The notes under the pieces: generated by a model | What the model saw: the letters and a program-made list of their open reading frames with translations, nothing else | Databases searched by the model: none | Told to the model about the DNA's origin: nothing | Shown here: in pieces, positions 1-9,090 of the stretch | Layout: every line of letters starts with the position of its first letter | How positions within the stretch are numbered: the first letter of the stretch is position 1 | Made by a program: the position numbers and the translations under genes | Assembly (NCBI GenBank): GCA_963677445.2 | Contig: CAXXGF010000088.1 | Coordinates: 1 to 64,000 of the forward strand | Origin: G963677445 sp963677445 | Lineage (GTDB): Bacteria; Bacteroidota; Ignavibacteria; Ignavibacteriales; Melioribacteraceae | Reading direction: 5' to 3' | Length of the DNA stretch: 64,000 nt

Positions 1-515
1 ACTTTAAACAATTCATTAACCTGAAGATTTCTCCTTTCAAAAAAATCCTTCTCAACTCTTTCAATCATTGGATAAAGACCATAATCCTTTTCATTTATTA
101 CCAGGAATATATGTTTCACATTATGGGTTAAGAGTCCCATTCCCTCATATAATCTGAGTGAAATAAGAGTCTTAAGGGCCGATGGATCAAAAATCTGACT
201 GCTAAGATTAAATTCGCTGTAACCTTCCGGCGTCAGATTATTCTGCATTATTATCTTAAAGCCCCATTTATCATGATAGCGTGAACCCGCTCCCGCCGCT
301 CTTACAAGACAGTTGAATTTTTCACCGCCATAAACCAGGTATGCGGGCACCTCAAGATTTGTAAGCTTTGCAGCCTGCAGCCTGTTAAGATCCTCCGGCT
401 CAATTCGCAGTTTCATAACAGGAATTGAGGTGATTTCTTCGGAGGGACTTAAAGGTCCGTTGTTATCGCAGGCAACAAGGAATAAAATTAACAGAAGCAG
501 AGCTAGAAATTTCAT
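1..515 (-). CDS. CotH-kinase-like lipoprotein (3' end outside window)
   Basis: I translated this by hand from the ATG at 513-515. The product opens with a lipoprotein signal (MKFLALLLLILFLVAC, lipobox Cys16), so it is predicted to be a membrane-anchored lipoprotein. The body contains a Lys-Trp-Gly-Phe-Lys stretch, a Ser-Ala-Leu-Lys-Thr-Leu-Ile-Ser-Leu-Arg segment and VINEKDYGLYPMIERVEKDF. This order resembles the CotH protein-kinase-like family (N-terminal strand, leucine-rich helix, then N-x-x-x-x-G-x-Y-x-x-x-E-x-x). About 171 residues are visible and the rest runs off the left edge. The start lies one base after the stop of the upstream porin gene, so the two are very likely co-transcribed. 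The CotH assignment comes from remembered family features, not a search. Confidence 0.6.
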   Translation of the reverse strand, partial: MKFLALLLLILFLVACDNNGPLSPSEEITSIPVMKLRIEPEDLNRLQAAKLTNLEVPAYLVYGGEKFNCLVRAAGAGSRYHDKWGFKIIMQNNLTPEGYSEFNLSSQIFDPSALKTLISLRLYEGMGLLTHNVKHIFLVINEKDYGLYPMIERVEKDFFERRNLQVNELFK

Positions 516-516
516 T

Positions 517-1521
517 TTAAAACCTCACCTGCATTTCAAGTATTACCCGTGAGTTTGTTGTCTGGTATTCATCGTTATATATCGATTTTGTCAGCCTGAG
601 GTCGCCGTTTAACCTTGCCCTGACTTTTTTATGAAGATAAAAGTTTGCCCCGAACATAGCCTGAATGGAATGATACTCGAAATTTTCGGTATCGGGCGAA
701 AATATTCCGGCTTTAATAAATGGTTCAACTTTTTTGAGGAACTCATAATCGGAATCAAATTCCCTGGCAGCGGTAATGGTCGATCCGAATGCGTTAACAT
801 TTTCATCAAGCCCGGCCAGCCTTCTTCTTATTCCCTCAACAGGATCCTGAAGATAAAATAGTTCAAAGTTTATAAGCCAGGTTTTATTTTCATAAGCGTA
901 ACCACCGTTAAGCCCGTGACTGTTAATGGAGTTATCGCCTCCTTTATTCTGGAACTGGTAATTCAGGGAAATTATATTATTTCCAGAATGCCAGCTTCCC
1001 CTTATTGTCATGCCGGCATAAAGTCCGTTATTCTTAAAGAGAGATATATAATATGTGAGGGGCAGTTTATCACCTTTATCATATTTATGATATGCCATAA
1101 CGCTAACGCTTCTTCCCCCAAATCCCAGGTCCGCGGCCATTTCCTGTGTGTAACTTCTGTTAACTGTTACAAGCTCCTCGCGGTTGAAAAGATATTCGTA
1201 ACCGAATGGTTTTTTCAGATTGCCTATCTTGAGGTATAAGAATGGATGGACTTTTAGCTTAAGTGAAAACTCCCTTAAAACAATTGAATTATCGGTTGAA
1301 TTTCCGCGAAAATCGAGCTGCGCTTCAATTTTGTCATTATACTCCATCTCGGTCTGGATCTTACCTTCATAATAGGTTTCCTGATTAAGAGCGCCCACCT
1401 GGTTGTTGTCATAAAATATAAATCCTGTGGCGCCATAACCCTCAATATCAATATCCTGCGCTATTAGTCCGGAGCTTAAAATCGTGAATAACATTATTAT
1501 CACAGTAACAAAATTTTTCAT
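517..1521 (-). CDS. Outer-membrane porin, phosphate-selective porin O/P-like
   Basis: 334 residues starting with a Sec signal peptide (about residues 1-21, ending ILSSGLIAQ), then a sequence of alternating polar and aromatic residues typical of a beta barrel. It ends in VRF, a terminal aromatic residue as in outer-membrane proteins recognised by the BAM machinery. The pattern near residues 70-130 (short strands, then GNLKKPFGYE and a conserved Asn-Arg region) resembles the OprO/OprP porin family, which forms trimeric channels often selective for phosphate or other anions. Substrate cannot be read from the sequence. It is the first gene of a two-gene unit with the CotH-like lipoprotein downstream. 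Divergent transcription with the gene at 1885 suggests a promoter in 1522-1884. Confidence 0.65.
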   Translation of the reverse strand: MKNFVTVIIMLFTILSSGLIAQDIDIEGYGATGFIFYDNNQVGALNQETYYEGKIQTEMEYNDKIEAQLDFRGNSTDNSIVLREFSLKLKVHPFLYLKIGNLKKPFGYEYLFNREELVTVNRSYTQEMAADLGFGGRSVSVMAYHKYDKGDKLPLTYYISLFKNNGLYAGMTIRGSWHSGNNIISLNYQFQNKGGDNSINSHGLNGGYAYENKTWLINFELFYLQDPVEGIRRRLAGLDENVNAFGSTITAAREFDSDYEFLKKVEPFIKAGIFSPDTENFEYHSIQAMFGANFYLHKKVRARLNGDLRLTKSIYNDEYQTTNSRVILEMQVRF

Positions 1522-1884
1522 AAGACCTCTGGCAACAATATGTTAAGAAATTATTAAGAACAAAAATAACAGATTATTACATAATTTTTTTAAAATCAAA
1601 TCATTTTGTATTAATTCTTTCATGCATTATGCTCCCGACCCATTGAATCCGAACAGATTACTGCAAAAGTTCCCGGTTGAAATAATACTCCTAATCTCAT
1701 TATCCTTGCTTTATATTATAATTATATGTATCTTAATAGTTGAGGCCGGGCAAAACAAGATGCATTATATAGATTAGCGAATATCAGGAATAATTTAATA
1801 CGAACCTGACTATAAAGAAAAATTCGGTTGCTGATCAACTCTCCTTATTCTGTCAAAATAAGTTTTTAAAATAATGGAGGATAT
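1522..1884. other. Divergent intergenic region
   Basis: AT-rich spacer between two divergently transcribed envelope genes. It should hold both promoters, but I see no unambiguous TTTG/TAnnTTTG pair. A GGAGG ribosome-binding site at 1876-1880 precedes the plus-strand gene. I see no RNA gene or repeat copy here. Confidence 0.4.
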
Positions 1885-3735
1885 ATGAGAAAGATAATTT
1901 TATTTCTTCTGTTTCTGATTTTCATTCAAAATAATTTTGCGGCGGATAATAATATATATTCTTACAAACAGACGGTAATGTATAAAGTCTGGTTATATGA
2001 AAAGATAGCTGAATTCTCTCCACTACAAATAGAAAAAGCTGCGAAGAATATAAATCCTGATCTAACGGAATATATAAACAATCCTTTTTTATGGCTTGAA
2101 GAAAATACCATTCCTCCCACTGATGAAATGGAAAAACTGCTTTCGGTATTAGAGCATATGAATAAACTGAATGAGTTTATTAATACTCAGGAAAATTCGC
2201 TGAAGTATTATAACAAGGAAGATAGAGAAAAGATGACGGAACTGCTTTCCGATATAAAAATCAGCAGTCAGCAATTGTCACCCGATTCAGCTCCTCCTTT
2301 AAAAGCGGCTGTTTCGGCCACATCTTTACCAACAGAGGCGGTTCTGCTTGAAGGGCTGACAAGTTTTATAATTTCAAGAGCGCGGGCTGAAATATCTGTT
2401 ACCGTGTTAACGAGGCTTCGCCACCAGATGGAGGGGGAATTCTGGGCCGACTTTTTCCCGAATTTCTACAATTTTCTCGCCAAAGCGAGCGATATAGACG
2501 CTAAAAGTCTGCTGCCGTCACTCAGGGGAGCCATTCAGCTCGATTTTAAAGAACTGCCTTTAAAGCTTGCCGGTTTCATTGAGGAAAATCCTGATAAAGT
2601 GCCAGATATCAAACCATTTATACCAATAATAAAATTTGTTCTTGAAAATGTTTACAAAATGACTGAAGGTGAAAATCCGATATATTTGCTCGCGAATCTC
2701 AGAAATCTGAAACCGGATATTACCGAAGCGAAGTACAGGAATCTTTATCATGTGCTGAGAATTTCGGGAAATATCCTAAATGAGGTATACCACGCAAATG
2801 TTAAGATCAATGATAAACCGCTTCATGATGTGTTAAAAAACTACAAAGGGCAGGAACTCTTTATGACCCTTTTCGCGAAAAAGTATGTCAGAGGAATAAA
2901 TCTGACAAATATGGAAGAAATTATTTCTCACTTAAATCATACTATCAGTCTTGTCAGGCAGATTGAGATTATGATGAGTAAGATTGAAGAAGCCAATAAT
3001 GAAAGTAAAATTTTACAGATTCTTGCGCTTTTTGAAAACCTGGTAACAACAGGAGGAAGATATAATATTCTGCAGGATTCGGTGGCAAAGGAAATGAAAA
3101 ATAACATCAGAATTGCCAGCGGTCTGTTTTCTTCCATTATAGAAAAACGATATGACAAGGCTGTGGTGACTTTCGCGAATTTACTGATCACAAAATCGGA
3201 CAGTTCGGCGAAATATATCCGGTTTCTTTCACTCGCGGCCAACCTCGCGGGCGCAAAGGATGGCAATGATGTCGAAACCGCTCTTGAGGCATTCGCCGAT
3301 CCGGTAGGGGCTTACAGAATAAAAAGAGAAGGACTCTCCAAATTCGCGATTAATAGTTACATGGGAATCAATTCAGGCGCCGAATTCATTGAATCAAAAA
3401 AACCGGGAGCGCAATACGGGGTTTTCGCGCCTGTCGGTATTGAATGGTCATTTTCAGATTATACGGGATTATTCCTTTCTATCCTTGATCTGGGTTCTAT
3501 GGTCAGTTACAGGTTCAGTGAAGATGAGGCCGTGAATGAAGCCCCCAATGAAACATTCCGGCAGGTGATAACCCCGGGTGCGTTTTTTATTTATCGGATA
3601 ACAAAAGAATATCCCTTTACGGCGGGATTCGGGTATCATTATTCCAACCGGATAAGAGAGAGTGATACTGGTCCGGTCAGTTCGCACAGAATTTCATTAT
3701 TTCTGGCGCTCGATCTGACACTGATGAATTTTTGA
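1885..3735 (+). CDS. Secreted protein of unknown function, 616 aa
   Basis: Not recognised. The start is well supported by GGAGG eight bases upstream. Residues 1-19 form a Sec signal peptide (hydrophobic core LFLLFLIFIQ, cleavage near FAA). The middle (about 60-480) is rich in helix-forming residues and reads as a long alpha-helical repeat-like region. The last ~120 residues change character to short glycine- and aromatic-rich strands (YGVFAPVGIEWSF, GLFLSILDLGSMVSYRF, FTAGFGYHYSN), as in the end of a small outer-membrane barrel. It is therefore probably periplasmic or outer-membrane associated, perhaps with a helical periplasmic part and a C-terminal membrane part. It appears monocistronic, with its own hairpin at 3778-3802. 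Confidence 0.7.
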   Translation: MRKIILFLLFLIFIQNNFAADNNIYSYKQTVMYKVWLYEKIAEFSPLQIEKAAKNINPDLTEYINNPFLWLEENTIPPTDEMEKLLSVLEHMNKLNEFINTQENSLKYYNKEDREKMTELLSDIKISSQQLSPDSAPPLKAAVSATSLPTEAVLLEGLTSFIISRARAEISVTVLTRLRHQMEGEFWADFFPNFYNFLAKASDIDAKSLLPSLRGAIQLDFKELPLKLAGFIEENPDKVPDIKPFIPIIKFVLENVYKMTEGENPIYLLANLRNLKPDITEAKYRNLYHVLRISGNILNEVYHANVKINDKPLHDVLKNYKGQELFMTLFAKKYVRGINLTNMEEIISHLNHTISLVRQIEIMMSKIEEANNESKILQILALFENLVTTGGRYNILQDSVAKEMKNNIRIASGLFSSIIEKRYDKAVVTFANLLITKSDSSAKYIRFLSLAANLAGAKDGNDVETALEAFADPVGAYRIKREGLSKFAINSYMGINSGAEFIESKKPGAQYGVFAPVGIEWSFSDYTGLFLSILDLGSMVSYRFSEDEAVNEAPNETFRQVITPGAFFIYRITKEYPFTAGFGYHYSNRIRESDTGPVSSHRISLFLALDLTLMNF

Positions 3736-3777
3736 CAAATTTTCCCACCTCAAATTCTCTATTATGCTGCACACACA

Positions 3778-3802
3778 GTTGCCCGGCTGATCACCGGGCA
3801 AC
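3778..3802 (+). terminator. Intrinsic terminator
   Basis: Perfect 9-bp stem GTTGCCCGG/CCGGGCAAC with a 7-base loop, followed by a T-rich run (TTTAATTTTGTT), 42 bases after the stop of the 616-aa gene. Confidence 0.85.
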
Positions 3803-4140
3803 TTTAATTTTGTTCAGTGATTCTGATTTCAATCCCCGAATTTTATCAAATTTGAAAACTTTGGATTTCAATCAATCCGGAATATTGACAGGATAATTTT
3901 TCTGAACTGCCACTTTTCGATCAGTTAAAAAATGAGGATGTTAAGATAACAGGTTTGCTTCATTTCCACAAAAAAACATGAACCGGAAAAAAGAGATAAT
4001 TAAAGTGAGTGATGGAGAAAAATCAATCTCTATTACAACTTTCAGATACTTCATCAGTCTAAAATAATATCGAGTGAAGAATTCCTGTTATTTGTTTTCG
4101 GATAAAAGATCATTGAACAAAAATATTGAGGAGAGGTAAT
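3803..4140. other. Intergenic spacer upstream of the CBM9/DUF5916 gene
   Basis: AT-rich, no ORF or clear repeat. It contains the GAGGAGAGG ribosome-binding site (4129-4137) that decides the TTG start at 4141. Confidence 0.4.
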
Positions 4141-6789
4141 TTGAAAATTGTTACTTTTGTTATCTTGTTGTTTTTTACATTCACTATTGAAGGCAGGCAG
4201 GGGACAGAACCTCCGGGATCAGTGACAGCATATAAGCTGACTACGCCATTGACTATTGACGGTATCCTGGATGAAGAGCTTTATAACAAAAAACCGATTG
4301 ACAATTTTATTCAGAAAGAGCCGGAAGAAGGTCCTCCATCCTCCGAGAAGACTCACGTCTGGATAGCTTATGATGAATCGAATATATATTTCAGCGCCAT
4401 GTTTTATGATGTCAACCCCGATTCTATGGATATAAGGTTGATGAGAAGAGATAATATGACTACATCGGATTGGTTCTGGATTTATATGGACCCTTATAAT
4501 GATGGACTGACCGGATATTATTTCGCGGTGAATCCGGGCGGTTCAATATGTGACGGAACTCTTTATAATGACGGATGGATGGATGATTCCTGGGATGGTA
4601 TCTGGGGAGTTGAAACCAAAGTACACCCGGACGGATGGTCATCGGAGATAAAGATTCCCTTTTCACAGTTACGTTTTAAAGAATCGGAAGAGATGGTTTG
4701 GGGAATAAACCTTAACAGGGATATCAAAAGAAAACATGAGATGTCATTTTTGGTAATGATTCCACATGATAAAAGTGGTTTTTGCAGCCGCATGGCCGAT
4801 CTCAGGGGGTTGGATGGAATAAAACCGAAGCAGAGATTTGAACTGCTTCCCTATATTGTGCAAAAAGCCCAGTTCCTTCGGGATAAGGATGATGATCCTT
4901 TTTATAAAAGCAATCAATATGATACCCGGTTTGGAGGAGACCTGAAATTCAGTCTTGGCGCTAATTTTAATGTCGACGCGACAATTAATCCCGATTTCGG
5001 ACAGGTTGAGGTTGATCCGGCCACCGTGAATTTATCGGCTTTCGAAAATTATTTCGATGAGAAAAGGCCCTTTTTTATTGAAGGAGCGAATGTATTTGAT
5101 TTTGGCAAGGGAGGGGCAAATAATAACTGGGGATTTAATTTTGGAACTCCGACTTATTATTACTCGAGAAGGATAGGGCGCGGCCCGCAGGGCGACGCGA
5201 CCTCGGATGGATACGCCGATATACCGGGTGAAACCAGGATACTTGGCGCGGGAAAACTTACCGGCCAGCCGGATCCCACCTGGACTATCGGCGCGCTTTC
5301 GGCAGTGACCGAAAGAACATTTGCCAGGGTGCAAAATGACGCCGGTGAAATCTCAGAAGATGAAGTTGAACCCCTTACACATTACGGAGTTTTGAGAACA
5401 CAGAAAAAATTCAATGAGGGCAGGCAGGCGCTGGGAATGATCTTTACTTCTGTTAACCGGGACCCGGATGATGAAAATCTGAATAACCGCCTTGTCAGCC
5501 AGGCATATACTTTCGGACTTGATGGCTGGACCTTCCTCGATGAGGATAAAATTTATGTGCTCACAGGCTCTTTTGTGGGGACACATGTCAGCGGCTCGGA
5601 AGAAGCGATGCTCAGGATTCAAAAAAAACCTTACAGGTATCTCCAGCGCCCAGATAAAACATTTCTGCCGCTCGACAGCAGCCGGACTTCTCTTTCGGGA
5701 ATGTACTCCAGAATTATGCTCAATAAGCAGGAGGGGAATGTTTACCTGAATGCCGCGATAGGAGCTGTCAGTCCCGGTTTTGAGTATAATGACCTGGGAT
5801 TCCAGAGTTTTGCCGACAGGATAAACGGACATGTGGTCACCGGTTACAAGTGGTATGAATCGGATGGAACTTTCAGAAGAAAAAGTATTTTAGTCGCTTT
5901 TAACAATACAACTGATTACGAAGGTGACCGTCACAGAATGGGATTTTATATTACCGGAAGCCTGCAGCATGATAATTTCTGGGGAATTGACCTTAATAGT
6001 TCAATCAATTTTGAGAGTGTTTCCACAACTCTTACCCGCGGTGGTCCTAAAGTCAGGCGCCCGGCCAATTATTCATTAAATCTTTCCGGTTATACCGATA
6101 ACCGCCAGCCGGTCGTTCTTGAACCATACACAGGTTACTGGCAGAATGATGATATCGATCAGGAGTATTACGCGGGAATAGAAGTAGAATGGAAACCGGC
6201 TCCACATATAACTGTTCAGATTGATCCTTCCTATACCTTTTCGAGTTTCAACTACCAGTGGGTAGGATCATTTGATGATGATCTGGCCGCTCAAACTTAT
6301 GGCCGCAGGTATCTTTTCGGCAAAATGGATCAAAAAACATTTTCAACAGATTTCAGAGTAAACTGGTCATTTACCCCAAAACTGAGCCTTCAAATATACG
6401 CCCAGGCACTTTTTTCGGTTGGCAGCTTTGATGATTTTAAAGAGCTTGCTTATAGCGGCTCGAGCGAGTTTAATCATTATAATGATATCGCGGGCGCGGT
6501 TTCTTATGACGCAAATAATGAGAGTTACACAATTGATCCGGATGGCGGGGGTCCCGCCGAATCACTGGAGTTTTCAAATCCCGATTTTAATTTTAAATCG
6601 CTTCGTGGTAACATGCTGCTCAGATGGGAGCTGTTGCCCGGATCGGTGTTATACCTGGTCTGGACTCATGATAAAATGAATTCTGCCAATCCCGGCAGGT
6701 TCCAACTTAATGATGATTTCAGCAATCTGTGGAGTTCCTCTCCTAATAACATTTTTCTGGTTAAGTTTTCCTACTGGATAAATGTATAA
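4141..6789 (+). CDS. CBM9-like / DUF5916 outer-membrane protein
   Basis: I place the start at TTG 4141: GGAGAGG lies a few bases upstream, and the signal peptide MKIVTFVILLFFTFTIEG begins exactly there. The in-frame TTG at 4126 would put the ribosome-binding site inside the gene. Mature residues ~15-215 form a carbohydrate-binding family 9-like sandwich (LTIDGILDEELY, then VWIAYDESNIYFS and GYYFAVNPGG). They are followed by the DUF5916 region (FNVDATINPDFGQVEVDPA, EKRPFFIEG) and a long beta-barrel-like tail ending in KFSYWINV. Such proteins occur widely in Bacteroidota, Gemmatimonadota and relatives; their role is not firmly known, but binding or uptake of a glycan or other polymer is the usual guess. 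Single-gene unit with a hairpin directly after the stop. Confidence 0.8.
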   Translation: MKIVTFVILLFFTFTIEGRQGTEPPGSVTAYKLTTPLTIDGILDEELYNKKPIDNFIQKEPEEGPPSSEKTHVWIAYDESNIYFSAMFYDVNPDSMDIRLMRRDNMTTSDWFWIYMDPYNDGLTGYYFAVNPGGSICDGTLYNDGWMDDSWDGIWGVETKVHPDGWSSEIKIPFSQLRFKESEEMVWGINLNRDIKRKHEMSFLVMIPHDKSGFCSRMADLRGLDGIKPKQRFELLPYIVQKAQFLRDKDDDPFYKSNQYDTRFGGDLKFSLGANFNVDATINPDFGQVEVDPATVNLSAFENYFDEKRPFFIEGANVFDFGKGGANNNWGFNFGTPTYYYSRRIGRGPQGDATSDGYADIPGETRILGAGKLTGQPDPTWTIGALSAVTERTFARVQNDAGEISEDEVEPLTHYGVLRTQKKFNEGRQALGMIFTSVNRDPDDENLNNRLVSQAYTFGLDGWTFLDEDKIYVLTGSFVGTHVSGSEEAMLRIQKKPYRYLQRPDKTFLPLDSSRTSLSGMYSRIMLNKQEGNVYLNAAIGAVSPGFEYNDLGFQSFADRINGHVVTGYKWYESDGTFRRKSILVAFNNTTDYEGDRHRMGFYITGSLQHDNFWGIDLNSSINFESVSTTLTRGGPKVRRPANYSLNLSGYTDNRQPVVLEPYTGYWQNDDIDQEYYAGIEVEWKPAPHITVQIDPSYTFSSFNYQWVGSFDDDLAAQTYGRRYLFGKMDQKTFSTDFRVNWSFTPKLSLQIYAQALFSVGSFDDFKELAYSGSSEFNHYNDIAGAVSYDANNESYTIDPDGGGPAESLEFSNPDFNFKSLRGNMLLRWELLPGSVLYLVWTHDKMNSANPGRFQLNDDFSNLWSSSPNNIFLVKFSYWINV

Positions 6790-6795
6790 ATTGCA

Positions 6796-6825
6796 TCATG
6801 GAGGAGGTTCTTTCCTCCTCCATGA
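6796..6825 (+). terminator. 3' hairpin without U-tract
   Basis: Perfect 12-bp stem TCATGGAGGAGG/CCTCCTCCATGA with a 6-base loop, starting 6 bases after the stop of the DUF5916 gene. No T-run follows, so it may act as a non-canonical terminator or as an mRNA 3'-end protector. Confidence 0.6.
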
Positions 6826-7136
6826 TAACACTAAGATCATGCTGTTTTCATAATGTTCCAGGACTGTTTGAATTTCAAAATAAATAACCGGAATTAAATT
6901 TATTTCATTCTCAAATTAGTCGCCAAACTGGTTTAGAGTTTTGCTTATTTTTTGCTACCGATATGATGTCCCTAACGGGACAAAAAAAACAGTAATTGTA
7001 ATAAAAGATTGCCCCGTTAGGGGCAAAATATTGGTAGGAAAAAAAAGAAGAAAGTAACCAAGTGTGCCGTCAGGTACACCATATAACACACTCTGAATTA
7101 TATTCGGCGCCTTAAATCACAAATCCAATTTTTGAT
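6826..7136. other. Intergenic region with small palindromes
   Basis: No gene. At 6968-7030 lie two short palindromes: GTCCCTAACGGGAC, and TGCCCCGTTAGGGGCA followed by AAAATATTGGTAGG. They resemble the GTCCC...GGGAC modules seen in other intergenic regions of the window. Confidence 0.4.
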
Positions 7137-7188
7137 GCGCTAATTCCAACAATGTACCGCTTATTCCACTTTAAAATCCGCTTCTTCC
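7137..7188 (+). promoter_or_regulatory. Triple direct repeat, probable LytTR-regulator binding sites (site I)
   Basis: Three copies of an 11-bp motif: GCGCTAATTCC (7137), CCGCTTATTCC (7157) and CCGCTTCTTCC (7178), spaced 20 and 21 bp, i.e. two helical turns. The 5' parts (ACCGCTTAT, TCCGCTTCT) are near matches to the published LytTR half-site pattern [TA][AC][CA]GTTN[AG][TG], known as paired direct repeats with a 12-13 bp gap. The last repeat lies 40 bp before the -7-like box and 71 bp before the small membrane protein start. The same arrangement occurs at 9952-10004. Confidence 0.65.
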
Positions 7189-7217
7189 TTTTTGGCCCGA
7201 TAATTGATTTTCATGCA

Positions 7218-7225
7218 TAGATTTA
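7218..7225 (+). promoter_or_regulatory. Candidate -7 box
   Basis: TAGATTTA, 7 of 8 matches to the Bacteroidetes-type TAnnTTTG element, 24 bases before the ATG at 7249. Its counterpart in the paralogous promoter (10035-10042) is a perfect TAAATTTG at the same distance from the repeats. Confidence 0.45.
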
Positions 7226-7248
7226 AATAAAATAAAGGGAAGCAGAGA

Positions 7249-7569
7249 ATGAATTTTTCAGACATAATGATCAATGGTGTAATGATTTTCGGTGCGGGTA
7301 TGTTTTTTATAATCATTTTTTCATTTGTAACATACAAAATAAGAATAAAGAAAAGCAGAGCTGCTGATATGAAATCTGAAGAGCCCCTAAAACAGGAAAG
7401 AGTTATTGAAGAAGAGGGGACAGTTTTAAAGTCGGTCAGTTCAAATGTTAATAAAATTGAAATGAGAGATACTGAAAAAGATACTTATTCCTCCGAAAAA
7501 CGCGTTATTACTAAAAGGAAGGAACAAAGATATATTGTAATAAATAAACCTCAATATGAGGAAAGTTAA
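7249..7569 (+). CDS. Small single-pass membrane protein, paralogue 1
   Basis: 106 residues, family not recognised. A hydrophobic segment at about residues 8-28 (NGVMIFGAGMFFIIIFSFVTY) is followed at once by basic KIRIKKSR, so the C-terminal part should be cytoplasmic. The tail is highly charged and ends in RYIVINKPQYEES. A paralogue at 10070 shares the N-terminus (MNFS-[DE]-I), the YKIRI[KA] junction and the RY[IR]VIN[KR]P end. The reading frame continues past the TAA at 7567-7569 for twelve more codons to TGA 7603-7605, encoding TECEVSEVAFN, which matches the paralogue's TDYEVAEVAFN. The ancestral protein was therefore longer and this copy carries a premature stop. GGGAAG upstream serves as ribosome-binding site. 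The LytTR-type repeats upstream predict control by the regulator at 9091-9845. Confidence 0.65.
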   Translation: MNFSDIMINGVMIFGAGMFFIIIFSFVTYKIRIKKSRAADMKSEEPLKQERVIEEEGTVLKSVSSNVNKIEMRDTEKDTYSSEKRVITKRKEQRYIVINKPQYEES

Positions 7570-7605
7570 ACAGAATGTGAAGTTTCGGAAGTTGCTTTTA
7601 ATTGA

Positions 7606-8253
7606 TGTCTGCGTTGTTAACAGGATTAAATTCTTTTCATAAATTTCCGGTTTTGACAAATGCTTTATTATCATTCAGGCCGGAATTTTTTTTCAGAAAT
7701 TTGTAAAATCAGCCGATATTGCTTTTGTGATTCGGACAAACTATCGCCGTCAAATTACGATTTGTATTTAACAGGGATTACATGTGTATGAAATTTTATC
7801 CAGGACAGGACTATCTTTTATACACTCTTTTTGGTTGGGGCCGGGAATTCTGAGTTTAGCATTACCGCCAAATCACTATAGGCGAAATATTGAATCGGGC
7901 ATATTGATTTAATGAAACCAACTCTTACCCGAAAAACTTTTTGGGAAAAAGGCAAAACCGAATACCGGGATGATTACTCCGTAAGGAGTTAAATTCTGCG
8001 CAAAATGGCAAATCCTTTAGCTGATTTGCGGGAAAATTCGGCATTAGATTCCGGACCTTTTGAAAGGACGCAAAAAATCGGAACGACAATTAATCTGGTC
8101 TGATATTGATGAGGAACTGAGAGTCCGCCTTGTCACGGGAGTCCCACTTTTTATAATACCTTCCACTTTGATCTGGCTTTGCCGTTTTACGATATTTGTC
8201 CGGGATTTCTTATGGGTTCCGGCTTTGCCATCTTAGAATTTTCGATATTTAAT
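7606..8253. other. Intergenic region with one dispersed-repeat copy
   Basis: No convincing gene on either strand. It contains a full copy of repeat family R1 (7972-8090). The remainder is AT-rich sequence without recognisable structure. Confidence 0.5.
7972..8090 (+). repeat. Dispersed repeat R1, full-length copy
   Basis: Begins GATTACTCCGTAAGGAGTTA and ends ATCGGAACGACAAT. Internal blocks AAATTCTGCGCAAAATGGCAA and ATTCGGCATTAGATTCCGG are shared with the copies at 14123 and 25981. The two ends form imperfect inverted repeats (GATTaTTCCG / CGGAAtgacAATC in the best copy). Confidence 0.75.
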
Positions 8254-9069
8254 TCACCTGTTATCAGCGTAATCGCCAAGCTGATGAAGAATATTAATGA
8301 GCTTGTCAATTTTTCGGTTCATCAGGGCAAAATCGACATCGCCGGAAATAATCTCCTCTATTGAGTCCATTGAGGTACTCAGAAAATCTGTAATCAATTT
8401 TGATTCCATTGGTGTAATGGCGGATTTTTCCACAGTCAGCAGAATTTGATCCAGTCTTTTGTGAAGTTTGGAAAATTTCTGTTTAAGTTTATTGATATCA
8501 GGACCTTTTGGTTTCGGTTCGGGGGCGAGAAGGTCTGTGATAATTGTCCCGTTTTCTTTCGCGGCGAGGTAGGCATTTCTCAAATCATTTTTCATATTTC
8601 CGACAATAGAAATCGATGAATTGCTGAGAAATCCGTCATAGATGATTTGACCTTTGAAAGGGAGCAATATTGCATTTGAAAACAGGGGTAGGCTTTCTGG
8701 CAATATTAATTCTGTAAATGGGTCCACTAATGCTTTTACCGCGTAAAATTTATTATCCATATAAAAGATCGCGTGATTTTTCAGGTATCTTTCAATGATG
8801 AACTCTCCTCTGATGAATTTCTTCCAGGTAATAAGAATTTCTCTTTCTTCTTCATTAAAACTATCATTGCTATCCTCAATGAAACTATCGATAATTCCAA
8901 TGTTTTCGAATAGCTTATTCCTTATTTTTGCCGTCTTTTCCGTTGAAGTCCTCATATAGCTATCAAAACCGGTAATTCCTTTTATTATACCGAATTCAAA
9001 ATTAGTATAGATATGCAGACTGATCATCATTTTAAAGAAGGTTGAGGATTCATCTTTAGATAGTGTCAT
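8254..9069 (-). CDS. Conserved hypothetical protein, 271 aa
   Basis: No domain assigned with confidence. There is no signal peptide or membrane segment, so it is probably cytosolic. It has a helical N-terminal half, a central motif ILLPFKGQIIYDGFL (about residues 136-150) reminiscent of an uncharacterised family with an LPFKGxIIYDG signature (from memory, unverified), a proline-rich linker (LLAPEPKPKGPD) and a helical C-terminal part. It starts 21 bases after the stop of the LytTR-domain gene on the same strand, so it probably belongs to the same transcript. Its role may be linked to that regulator, but nothing in the sequence says how. Confidence 0.55.
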   Translation of the reverse strand: MTLSKDESSTFFKMMISLHIYTNFEFGIIKGITGFDSYMRTSTEKTAKIRNKLFENIGIIDSFIEDSNDSFNEEEREILITWKKFIRGEFIIERYLKNHAIFYMDNKFYAVKALVDPFTELILPESLPLFSNAILLPFKGQIIYDGFLSNSSISIVGNMKNDLRNAYLAAKENGTIITDLLAPEPKPKGPDINKLKQKFSKLHKRLDQILLTVEKSAITPMESKLITDFLSTSMDSIEEIISGDVDFALMNRKIDKLINILHQLGDYADNR

Positions 9070-9090
9070 TACGGTTCCTTTACTGAATGG

